This document shows positions 42,379 to 50,147 of a DNA stretch of 64,000 bases, one piece after another (within the stretch, counting starts at the first letter, position 1; each line of letters starts with the position of its first letter). Below the pieces are notes generated by a model, which saw only the letters and a program-made list of their open reading frames with translations, did no database searches and was not told where the DNA came from. Location of the stretch: assembly GCF_002915595.1 (NCBI RefSeq), contig NZ_PQGG01000021.1, positions 1-64,000 of the forward strand. Direction: 5' to 3'. This stretch comes from Zhongshania marina. Lineage in GTDB: Bacteria; Pseudomonadota; Gammaproteobacteria; Pseudomonadales; Spongiibacteraceae. Both the position numbers and the translations under genes were made by a program.

Positions 42379-42861
42379 ATGATTATTCGTTTACTTTTCG
42401 CCGCCCTGGTTTTGTACGGTTTATACCGCTTTGTGAAATTCGTACAGCTCAAGCCCGCCAAAGAGCGGCGCGCCTATTACATGACCCTCGTCATTGGCCT
42501 TGGCGCTGCTGCCTTGGTGTTACTGTCACTCACTGGGCGAGTACCGTGGATTGCCGGCGTCATTGGCGGCGCACTCCCCTTTGTACGCCAACTAGCATTG
42601 AAATACGCCTATCAGCGCTTAGCGTCGAATAAACAAGAGAGCAAAGCTGGCAGCGAGCAATCTAAGGCCGCTACGGCACCCATGAACAAGGCGCAAGCCC
42701 TTTCCACCCTCGGTTTAGAGGAAGGCGCTAGCAAAGAAGAGATTATTAGCGCCCACCGCAAGCTTATGCAGAAGTTTCACCCAGATCGCGGCGGCAATGA
42801 CTTTTTAGCCAGCCAAATCAATCATGCCAAAGACGTTTTGCTCGACGAGCGGCATGGATGA
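42379..42861 (+). CDS. Membrane-anchored J-domain (DnaJ-type) co-chaperone
   Basis: A 160-residue protein. Residues 1-20 and about 39-72 are hydrophobic (two or three spans), and a linker leads to a C-terminal J domain with the HPD motif at 134-136 (KLMQKFHPDRGG). The layout resembles mitochondrial Tim14/Pam18 and bacterial TerB/DjlA-like small anchors. It would stimulate DnaK at the inner membrane. ATG 42379 follows AAGGA; an in-frame start at 42337 adds 14 residues and lacks a ribosome site. Confidence 0.82.
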   Translation: MIIRLLFAALVLYGLYRFVKFVQLKPAKERRAYYMTLVIGLGAAALVLLSLTGRVPWIAGVIGGALPFVRQLALKYAYQRLASNKQESKAGSEQSKAATAPMNKAQALSTLGLEEGASKEEIISAHRKLMQKFHPDRGGNDFLASQINHAKDVLLDERHG

Positions 42862-42942
42862 ACACGTCTCAGTTCAAGCTGCGCGGCAAACGCGATAAAA
42901 TCACTTTTTCACGTCATATTTTTACGATTAGTTAAGGCACCA

Positions 42943-43296
42943 ATGGCAACTGTATTTGTTATTCAAAACCAGCACGGGCACTACCTCAGCAAACAACTTG
43001 AATGGGTTGACGGCCGAGATAAACGCGTACTGTACCGCACGGTACACCGCGATGAGGCAATCAATGTGGTATTTGAACAAAGCAGCAAAAATATTGAGCT
43101 ACGCGCACATCCACTTGAATGCGAAACCGACGAGACCGCGCACCCAAAGGTTGAGGCTGGCCCGCCAATTATGAGCCAGCACGAAGATTTACTGGGCGAC
43201 GCCGAAAACAACATCGACCAGCCAACTGAGCCTACACAGGAAGATTCCGAGAGCGATATTTCTGCAACAGATAAAGACGAAAATCTTATTCTGTAA
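42943..43296 (+). CDS. Hypothetical protein with acidic tail
   Basis: A 117-residue protein. The first 65 residues look folded (MATVFVIQNQHGHYLSKQLEWVDGRD...HRDEAINVVFEQSSKNIELR), and the last 50 are Glu/Asp rich and probably disordered. No signal or membrane span. I do not recognise a certain family. It lies in a same-strand run between the J-domain and htpX genes, spaced 60-80 bases on both sides, so co-transcription is possible. Confidence 0.65.
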   Translation: MATVFVIQNQHGHYLSKQLEWVDGRDKRVLYRTVHRDEAINVVFEQSSKNIELRAHPLECETDETAHPKVEAGPPIMSQHEDLLGDAENNIDQPTEPTQEDSESDISATDKDENLIL

Positions 43297-43359
43297 CTTG
43301 AAACTGCGAGCATTGAACTCCATCTAATAGGCAGTATCAATTAAACGGAAACCTAGCAA

Positions 43360-44247
43360 ATGATGCGTATCTTACTGTTCTTGGCCACCAATATGGCCAT
43401 TGTTCTAGTAGCAAGTATTACCCTTAGCCTGCTTGGCGTCGAAAGTATCATGGCCCAAAACGGCGTTGACCTCGACTTGGGCTCACTATTGGTTTTCTGC
43501 GCAGTATTCGGCATGGCCGGCTCGCTGGTATCGCTGTTTATATCTAAGTGGATGGCAAAACGCGCCACTCATACCCAAATCATCACCCAACCTAGCAACA
43601 ACAATGAGCGCTGGCTGCTAGAAACCGTCGCCGAACTTGCTCAAAAAGCCGGTATTGGCATGCCCGAAGTCGGTATTTTTCCGTCGCCACAGGCCAATGC
43701 CTTTGCAACCGGCTGGAACAAAAATTCTGCCTTGGTCGCGGTGTCAGAGGGTCTGCTCAGACAAATGAAGCCCAATGAAGTCCGCGCCGTACTCGCCCAC
43801 GAAATTGGCCACGTCGCTAACGGCGATATGATTACACTTACCCTTATCCAAGGCGTGGTAAATACCTTTGTGATGTTCTTTGCCCGCATTATTGGCCATA
43901 CCGTAGATCGCGCGGTATTTAAAACAGAGCGCGGCCACGGCATTGGCTTTTACATCACTACCTTCATTGCTGAAATGGTGTTGGGCATTCTCGCCTCAAC
44001 CATTGTCATGTGGTTTTCGCGCTGGCGTGAATTCCGCGCGGATGCCGCTGGCGCCAGCCTAGCAGGCCGCAACGATATGATAGCCGCGCTTCAACGCCTG
44101 CAATCCCAACAGGAATTGCCGGTCGATATGCCTGGCGAATTAACAGCGCTCGCCATCAGCAGTCAAAAGAAAACCGACTTAGCGGCTTTATTTAGCTCTC
44201 ATCCACCATTAGAAAAGCGCATTCAGGCACTTAGAGACGCCGCCTAA
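43360..44247 (+). CDS. htpX: Membrane-bound zinc metalloprotease HtpX
   Basis: A 295-residue M48 protease for quality control of inner-membrane proteins. The zinc site is H147-E148-x-x-H151 in [12 protein letters not shown], with a distal Glu in [12 protein letters not shown]. Membrane spans lie at about 4-24, 33-55, 160-180 and 195-215. Very similar to E. coli HtpX throughout, including QANAFATGW and [13 protein letters not shown]. Its stop overlaps the next start (TAATG). Confidence 0.95.
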   Translation: MMRILLFLATNMAIVLVASITLSLLGVESIMAQNGVDLDLGSLLVFCAVFGMAGSLVSLFISKWMAKRATHTQIITQPSNNNERWLLETVAELAQKAGIGMPEVGIFPSPQANAFATGWNKNSALVAVSEGLLRQMKPNEVRAVLAHEIGHVANGDMITLTLIQGVVNTFVMFFARIIGHTVDRAVFKTERGHGIGFYITTFIAEMVLGILASTIVMWFSRWREFRADAAGASLAGRNDMIAALQRLQSQQELPVDMPGELTALAISSQKKTDLAALFSSHPPLEKRIQALRDAA

Positions 44248-44891
44248 TGGAATTCCGTCAGGAGCGCGCTCAGCTCGTCGCAGCCTTGCACGACATGGCT
44301 AGCGCGCAACTTAGCCCTGGCGCCAGTGGTAATGTCTCAGTCAAGACCCGTGATGGCGGTATGCTAATTTCCGCCACCGGCCAAATTGCCGCCAATACAC
44401 GCCCTTCTGATTTGGTCTATATCACTCCGGAAGGGGAAATTGCCAAGCAGCAATTAAAGCCCTCCAGCGAATGGCGTATGCATTGGCAAATTTATCAAGA
44501 TCACCCCAATGCTGGTGGCGTGCTACATTGCCATTCCAGCTACGCCACTGTGCTGGCGTGTCAGCGCAGAGAAATACCGGCATTCCACTACATGGTCGCC
44601 GTGGCTGGGGGCGACTCTATACCCTGCGCACCCTACGCCCTCTACGGCAGTGAAGAACTGTCTCGCCTTGTTAGCAAAGCACTCCGTAACCGCAAAGCCT
44701 GCCTATTAGCTAACCACGGACAAATTGCCTATGGCAGCAACCCCGGCAAAGCGCTTGCCCTAGCAAAGGAAGTAGAAGCACTGGCTGCGAACTATTTTTT
44801 TAGTCTACAGAGCGGCGGCCCAACTCTACTAAGCAAGCAAGAGATGGATGAGGTCTTAGCCCAATATCAACATTACGGCAGCCAAAAATAA
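44247..44891 (+). CDS. Class II aldolase/adducin-family protein
   Basis: A 214-residue zinc-dependent enzyme. H94 and H96 (LHCHSSYA) and a later His (LLANHGQIAYG) bind zinc; E75 (KPSSEWRMH) is the usual catalytic acid. Relatives include L-fuculose-1-phosphate aldolase, ribulose-5-phosphate epimerase and methylthioribulose-1-phosphate dehydratase (MtnB). The KPSSEWxMHxxIY block is shared by several, so specificity is open. No other methionine-salvage or sugar genes are near. Coupled to htpX by a one-base overlap. Confidence 0.8.
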   Translation: MEFRQERAQLVAALHDMASAQLSPGASGNVSVKTRDGGMLISATGQIAANTRPSDLVYITPEGEIAKQQLKPSSEWRMHWQIYQDHPNAGGVLHCHSSYATVLACQRREIPAFHYMVAVAGGDSIPCAPYALYGSEELSRLVSKALRNRKACLLANHGQIAYGSNPGKALALAKEVEALAANYFFSLQSGGPTLLSKQEMDEVLAQYQHYGSQK

Positions 44892-45053
44892 ATTATTTCT
44901 GGCCAGATTTGCGGCAATAATACCAAGCTTGCCCCACTCCCTACGCCCAAACTACTGTGTTAACCTCAGCCGTGATCGCACCGAAATAACGCAAACGCAT
45001 TATCTTGGTGCATCAAATATGGAAAATATAAAAACATCACACAATGGAAATAG

Positions 45054-45064
45054 CTGTGTCACAG
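45054..45064. promoter_or_regulatory. Short dyad in the porin leader
   Basis: CTGTG-T-CACAG, perfect five-base arms, 45 bases before the porin ATG. The spacing is wrong for CRP, so its function is unknown. Confidence 0.25.
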
Positions 45065-45108
45065 ACGAGATTTATCGTGGTGATCAGTTCTTACGGGGAG
45101 TGACTCAA

Positions 45109-45906
45109 ATGAAAAAGATTGTATTAGCAAGTGCCATCGCCTTGGCAGCAGCAGGTCAAGCATACGCAGATTATCAATTTGAACTCGGCGGCGTTTACAC
45201 CAGTGGCGAAATCGGCGGTACTGATTACGACGGTTTCGGTGTTGGTGGTGAATTCCACTTTGACAAGGTAGACACCAGCAAAGGCCCACTCGCAGAAGCC
45301 AGCTTCCTCGACAAATCTTCTTTCGTAGATTTTACTTTTCTTAGCATCGAGCCAGACTTTGCAGGCGCTGACGACATAGAAACCACCAATATTGGCGGTC
45401 GTTTTGTTACTGGCAGCAACCTCATCATCGAAGCTGATTGGTCAACCGTAGACACCGGACTTGCAGACGTGGATACCATTCGTGTCGGCGTGGGTACGTA
45501 TATCAACGACACAACTGATGTCGTTGTAAGCTACTCTACTGAAGACGACGACAATGCTGACGTAGACTACCTCGACGTTACGCTCCACGGCGTGAATGCG
45601 CTGAATCAGGGTGCTTCAGTTGGCTATGACGTAGCAGTCGGCTATGTCGACACTGACGACGACAGCGGCTACCAAATCTCTGTTGGCGGCACCTACTACT
45701 TCAACAATATGTTTGGCCTTGGTTTAAGTGCCGGTATTACCGATGTTGGCGACGTTTCTAGCGACGCTATCAGCCTAGATGCTAGCTTCTTCCCAAGTCC
45801 GCAGGTTGAGCTATACGCAAGCATCTTTGACGAAAGCACTGAAATCAATGGCGGCGGAGACGTCGACTCAGATGGCATCCTTATTGGCGCAGCAGTTCGC
45901 TTCTAA
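45109..45906 (+). CDS. Outer-membrane putative porin
   Basis: A 265-residue exported protein. Signal peptide MKKIVLASAIALAAAGQAYA, then alternating strands rich in Gly and Asp with turns such as DTDDDSG. It ends in Arg-Phe, the outer-membrane barrel signature. It belongs with the small putative-porin proteins of marine Gammaproteobacteria. I start at ATG 45109 because GGGGAG precedes it; the frame is open upstream to 44929 but that part has no export signal. Monocistronic, with its own terminator. Confidence 0.85.
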   Translation: MKKIVLASAIALAAAGQAYADYQFELGGVYTSGEIGGTDYDGFGVGGEFHFDKVDTSKGPLAEASFLDKSSFVDFTFLSIEPDFAGADDIETTNIGGRFVTGSNLIIEADWSTVDTGLADVDTIRVGVGTYINDTTDVVVSYSTEDDDNADVDYLDVTLHGVNALNQGASVGYDVAVGYVDTDDDSGYQISVGGTYYFNNMFGLGLSAGITDVGDVSSDAISLDASFFPSPQVELYASIFDESTEINGGGDVDSDGILIGAAVRF

Positions 45907-45935
45907 GCTCCTTGGCTGAAATATGCCAGAAAGCA

Positions 45936-45968
45936 AAGCCCCGTAGCGCAAGCTAACGGGGCTTTTTT
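45936..45968 (+). terminator. Rho-independent terminator of the porin gene
   Basis: AAGCCCCGT-AGC-GCAA-GCT-A-ACGGGGCTT followed by a T-run (45963-45968). A classical strong terminator 30 bases after the stop codon. Confidence 0.9.
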
Positions 45969-45989
45969 ATGGGCAGGAATTTTACCATT

Positions 45990-48536
45990 TTAGGTCGGCT
46001 TAGGTTTTAGACGGGCTGTGGCAACAGCGGTTGTCGGATCATCAGGCCAGGGATGTTTTGGATAGCGCCCCTTCATTTCCTTTTTAACGTCCTGATAACT
46101 GCCTCGCCAAAAACCCGCAAGATCTTGGGTTACCTGCAAGGGTCTACGCGCTGGAGACAATAGATGCACCGTCAAAGCTTGTCTGCCGTTAGCTATCGTA
46201 GGGGTGTCCTGGCAACCAAACATTTCCTGCAACTTCACCGCCAACACAGGCGGTGACTGGCAGTAATCTATTTTTCTGGCTGATCCTGAGGGAACAACAA
46301 AAGACTCCGGCGCCAAAGCGTTCAAGGCCTGCTGCTGAGGCCAATCCAATAAGGAAGCCAATATACGGCTTAAATCTAGGCGCTTAATTCCTTGCAATGA
46401 ATTTACGCCATCAAGATACGGTGACAACCACACATCTAATGTGGCGAGTAGGCCCTCGTCGCTAACATCTGGCCAATTTCCCGGCGCACAATCAATACGG
46501 CCCAATAAACTCACCCGCGCACGCCACTGCTGAACTAGCTCGGACCATTCGAAAACGCCTAAACCGCGCCTGCGTACAAAGTCTAGCAAGGCTGCGCGCT
46601 GCTCTTCCGCCGACACATCACGGAGCGTTTCACTTTTCAAGACGATAGCACCAAGACTATAGCGCCGCTCAGCAATAAAACGCCCCTTGGTCTCATCCCA
46701 CTCTGCATGACATTGGGTCGTCACCATATCAGCCAAGGCCCCTTCAAAATGACGGCTGTCTAGTGCGGCGGCCAAATAAATGCTATCGCTACGATTCCCC
46801 GCCACGCCACCAAGAGAAGCAGCAACAAGATACAGCGAATAATTCAGGCCATCCGCTATCTGTAAACTCGCAGCGCGGCCATTACTTAAAACATAGTCGC
46901 TGCCACGCTCACGACGCTGCTTTGCAATGCGGTCAGGATACGCAAAAGCCAGCAGCACACCAGCATCAACATCAACATCAACATCAACATCAAACTCAAG
47001 CGTCGTTTTATCTGAGCCGCCATGCTTAGACAATAGCCGCAAAAATTGCTGTTGCTGCTTTTTAAGCCTTGCGACAAGGCCCTGAGATTGGCGATCGACA
47101 TGGAACTCTCCACGCATCATCGCTAATCTCAGTTGGATATCTGCATTATCTTTGGGACCAAAACTCCGCTCACTCAAAATTGCCGCCAATTCACAAGCCA
47201 ATACCCCACTACCTAGGGCCTGACCTTTTAACAACATATGCGCCAAACGAGGGTGCACCGGCAGACCGGCCATCGCCTCGCCATGGGCTGTTATGCTCAC
47301 CAGCCCATTCACTTTAGTGACTGCACCCAATTTTAAAAGCAAATCCACTGCTTGCTGAAATGCCGCTGCGGGCGGTGGATCCATCCAGCGTAATTTCGCC
47401 GCGTCATCAATACCCCAACGCAGTATTTGCAAACATAAGCTCGCCAAATCTGCCTGCGCAATTTCCGGCTCGCTAAACGCCAATAACTCATTATTCTGCG
47501 CTTCGCTCCACAGCCGATAACATACACCTTCACTTAAACGTCCCGCGCGACCTGCACGCTGATCTGCCGAAGCTCGGGAAAGACGGCGAGTATCCAAGCG
47601 ACTCATGCCCGTCCTCGGATCAAAACTCGGCACCCGTGACAAACCGCAATCCACCACAACGCTGATACCATCAATTGTTAAACTGCTCTCAGCGATACTC
47701 GTTGCCAAAACCACTTTGCGAACACCAGAAGGGCTAGGCGCTATTGCGCGGCGCTGCTCGGCAAGACTTAAATCTCCGTATAGCGGCGCAAATATTACCG
47801 ATTCCGATGGGTACTCTACAGAGAGCACTGCGAAACAGCGCCGTATTTCTGCCTGCCCTGGCAAAAACACTAGGATGCTACCCAAGTTTTCGGCTAAAGC
47901 TTGGCGAACGGCAACGCATACGCGCTCAATTAAAAATTGGTTTGGGCGATAGGCCTCGCCATAACGTATTGCAACAGGAAATTGCCTACCAAGGCTACGC
48001 ACCACTGGCGCGCCATTAAGTAATTCCGATACCCGACTACCGTCCAAGGTGGCCGACATTAATAATAACTTCAGCGGAGCATTGCGTAAGTCGCCAAATA
48101 ACTTGCGACTTTCCAGTGTTAAGGCTAAGCCAAGATCAGCATCAAGACTGCGCTCGTGGAATTCGTCAAAAATCAGTAGGCCAATCCCATCCAATGAAGG
48201 ATCGTCCTGCAACATACGGGTGAGAACACCTTCCGTCACCACCTCAATTCGTGTCGTTTGGCTAACAAGGGTTTCCATGCGCATACGGTAGCCTACTGTG
48301 ACGCCAACACGCTCACCCAGTAGCTCAGCCATTCGTTCCGCAGCAGATTTCGCCGCTATACGGCGAGGCTCCAACATGACGATACGCTGACTCCCCAGCC
48401 ATGACTCCTCCAGCAATGCCAATGGCACGCCCGTGGTTTTACCCGCCCCTGGCGGCGCCTCTAAGACCAGCTCATTCCCCGTAGCAAGCGCTGAGCGAAT
48501 ATCAGGAATAACAGATTGAATAGGTAAATCAGCCAT
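45990..48536 (-). CDS. hrpB: ATP-dependent RNA helicase HrpB
   Basis: An 848-residue DEAH-box helicase. Visible motifs: APPGAGKTTGVPLALL (motif I), LEPRRIAAKSAAERMA (Ia), DEFHER (II), SATLDG (III), VLATSIAESSLTIDGI (V) and SADQRAGRAGR (VI). The HrpB C-terminal domain follows. The start at ATG 48536 matches HrpB N-termini; a TTG at 48554 would add six residues. A five-fold GATGTT microsatellite encodes a DVDVDVDVDVDA stretch in a variable surface region. Single gene. Confidence 0.93.
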   Translation of the reverse strand: MADLPIQSVIPDIRSALATGNELVLEAPPGAGKTTGVPLALLEESWLGSQRIVMLEPRRIAAKSAAERMAELLGERVGVTVGYRMRMETLVSQTTRIEVVTEGVLTRMLQDDPSLDGIGLLIFDEFHERSLDADLGLALTLESRKLFGDLRNAPLKLLLMSATLDGSRVSELLNGAPVVRSLGRQFPVAIRYGEAYRPNQFLIERVCVAVRQALAENLGSILVFLPGQAEIRRCFAVLSVEYPSESVIFAPLYGDLSLAEQRRAIAPSPSGVRKVVLATSIAESSLTIDGISVVVDCGLSRVPSFDPRTGMSRLDTRRLSRASADQRAGRAGRLSEGVCYRLWSEAQNNELLAFSEPEIAQADLASLCLQILRWGIDDAAKLRWMDPPPAAAFQQAVDLLLKLGAVTKVNGLVSITAHGEAMAGLPVHPRLAHMLLKGQALGSGVLACELAAILSERSFGPKDNADIQLRLAMMRGEFHVDRQSQGLVARLKKQQQQFLRLLSKHGGSDKTTLEFDVDVDVDVDAGVLLAFAYPDRIAKQRRERGSDYVLSNGRAASLQIADGLNYSLYLVAASLGGVAGNRSDSIYLAAALDSRHFEGALADMVTTQCHAEWDETKGRFIAERRYSLGAIVLKSETLRDVSAEEQRAALLDFVRRRGLGVFEWSELVQQWRARVSLLGRIDCAPGNWPDVSDEGLLATLDVWLSPYLDGVNSLQGIKRLDLSRILASLLDWPQQQALNALAPESFVVPSGSARKIDYCQSPPVLAVKLQEMFGCQDTPTIANGRQALTVHLLSPARRPLQVTQDLAGFWRGSYQDVKKEMKGRYPKHPWPDDPTTAVATARLKPKPT
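46964..46993. repeat. Hexanucleotide microsatellite inside hrpB
   Basis: Five perfect copies of CATCAA on the plus strand (TTGATG on the coding strand), giving alternating Asp-Val. Copy changes keep the reading frame. Confidence 0.85.
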
Positions 48537-48624
48537 AGCTGAGGTGAGCTCCAAAATAAATCAGGCGTATATTAATTGTGGCGTATAAAATAAGATTTTT
48601 AGAGCTAGTGCAACGACAGGGGTT

Positions 48625-49338
48625 TTAAATTCTAGCCAGACTGCTCAGCTCATTAGCGCTTAAATGACGGCTTTGGCCAGCTAGTAGCTGCGGGTCTAAT
48701 TTTAGCGGCCCAACGGCATCGCGATGCAAGCTCAGCACTTCATTTTGAAAACGGCCAAACATACGCTTGATCTGGTGATAACGCCCCTCAGTTAAACTGA
48801 GTTTAGCGACATAATCGCTAAGTATTTCTAATTCTACAGGGCGAGTGGTGATACCCTCATACTCAAAGTACATTCCCGCCGCAAACGCCTCAATATAATC
48901 GCGATGTAATACTTCTGCGACGGTAACAGTATACACTTTAGCGATATTACGCTCCGGCAGACTCAAACGACGCGACCACAATCCGTCGTTGGTAAGTAGC
49001 AATAAGCCCGTTGAATTAAAATCTAAGCGCCCAGCAATATGCAGTCCTTCGCGCTCAGCGGCAGGGAGTAAATCAATCACCGTAGTATGGTGTTCATCTT
49101 TTGTCGCGCTGACCACACCTGCAGGTTTGTTCATCATCAAATAACGTGGGCGCGTGGCCTGCAAGACTTTATCATCTACACTAACATGCGAAAATTGACC
49201 AATGGCTTGCGCAATATCAGTCGCCACCACACCGTCTACTGTCACCCGCTTAGCCGCCAGCAATAGCCGAACATCGCCACGCTTCACGCCGATATTTGCA
49301 CTAATAAACCGATCAAGACGGGTAGAATACGACGGCAC
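48625..49338 (-). CDS. rsuA: 16S rRNA pseudouridine synthase, RsuA family
   Basis: A 237-residue enzyme that isomerises a uridine in 16S rRNA (U516 in E. coli). An N-terminal S4 RNA-binding domain (LDRFISANIGVKRGDVRLLLAAKRVTVDG) is followed by the catalytic domain with its aspartate in AGRLDFNSTGLLLLTNDG and EGRYHQIKRMFG. The GTG at 49338 has AGGAG seven bases upstream and gives the normal N-terminus, so I prefer it to ATG 49356. Confidence 0.88.
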   Translation of the reverse strand: MPSYSTRLDRFISANIGVKRGDVRLLLAAKRVTVDGVVATDIAQAIGQFSHVSVDDKVLQATRPRYLMMNKPAGVVSATKDEHHTTVIDLLPAAEREGLHIAGRLDFNSTGLLLLTNDGLWSRRLSLPERNIAKVYTVTVAEVLHRDYIEAFAAGMYFEYEGITTRPVELEILSDYVAKLSLTEGRYHQIKRMFGRFQNEVLSLHRDAVGPLKLDPQLLAGQSRHLSANELSSLARI

Positions 49339-49402
49339 TAAAACTCCTAATAGCATTACAATTTATGGCTTATTGTACGGCGGACGCTTTCGTATACCCA
49401 AT

Positions 49403-49456
49403 AAAAAAGCCGACTGATTGATGATCGCAGTAAATGCGTCATATCAGCCGGCTTTT
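49403..49456. terminator. Bidirectional terminator-like hairpin
   Basis: AAAAAAGCCG-ACTGAT pairs with ATCAG-CCGGCTTTT, with further pairing inside (CGCA/TGCG). A-run on the left and T-run on the right make it work from either side. It follows the lipoprotein gene (minus strand) and lies upstream of rsuA. Confidence 0.75.
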
Positions 49457-49509
49457 AAGAAGTGAGTAAAATAAAATTCACGCTCACTTCGGCTAAACCT
49501 TAAATAGGA

Positions 49510-49728
49510 TTAGCTGTGATCATCCACTTCATCCTTAACTTCTTCAACGCCTTCTTTATAGGAATCTTTCGCGCTTTCCATGCTTTGATCGATACTTTCT
49601 CCCGCTTTTTCTGCGGGCCCTTGTTTCTCACAAGCACTCACTGCAAATACGGTACTTGCCAATAAAAAGAAGGCAACTAGTAACTTATTGCTTTGTGTAG
49701 ACGTCATACCTTTAAGTAAATTTTTCAT
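49510..49728 (-). CDS. Small lipoprotein, 72 residues
   Basis: A hydrophobic signal (LLVAFFLLASTVFAVSAC) ends in a lipobox VSAC with lipidated C33, followed by a charged helix rich in Glu, Lys, Asp and Ser (AGESIDQSMESAKDSYKEGVEEVKDEVDD). The ATG overlaps the end of the CsbD gene (ATGA), so the two are co-translated. The amphipathic acidic helix resembles small stress-induced envelope lipoproteins. Function unknown. Confidence 0.75.
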   Translation of the reverse strand: MKNLLKGMTSTQSNKLLVAFFLLASTVFAVSACEKQGPAEKAGESIDQSMESAKDSYKEGVEEVKDEVDDHS

Positions 49729-49928
49729 TTTTCAAATTTCTCCATAAGTTGATTCAGCTTAGTGGCAACGGCCTCTTTAGAGTCACCGTATTTTTGCTGA
49801 ATTTTAGCTGCGATCGCGTCGATATTACCTTCTGCCTGCAATACCTCGTCGTCCGTTAGATCGCCCCATTGCTGCTTAACTTTCGCGGTAAATTCACGCC
49901 AACGACCCTCGGCCTGATCTTTATTCAT
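49725..49928 (-). CDS. CsbD-family stress protein
   Basis: A 67-residue helical protein. MNKDQAEGRWREFTAKVKQQWGDLTDDE is the CsbD signature, and the length is typical. CsbD proteins accumulate under general or osmotic stress; the molecular role is unknown. Forms a two-gene unit with the lipoprotein at 49510. Confidence 0.88.
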   Translation of the reverse strand: MNKDQAEGRWREFTAKVKQQWGDLTDDEVLQAEGNIDAIAAKIQQKYGDSKEAVATKLNQLMEKFEK

Positions 49929-50147
49929 GCTCTTTCACTCCCTTAAACAGCTGAAAATAGAATTTAAAAACGCAAATTTAATGCACCTCTTACTTCCGTA
50001 TTCAGCTAATCTGACAAGGTACTGATGGCGAATGTTCCGCAATTGATAAAATATGCGACATTTTCACATAGCGATAAAAATCTAAAAACTTTTCTAAATA
50101 CGGAAAAGCCCACCGCTAACGGGTTTAGGCAGAATTTCAGCTATTTA

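Noticed and set aside
45054-45064. Second CRP site before the porin
   Set aside because: CTGTGTCACAG has arms one base apart instead of six, so it does not fit CRP.
44929-45108. N-terminal extension of the porin frame
   Set aside because: It would place 60 non-exported residues before a perfect signal peptide that has its own ribosome site.
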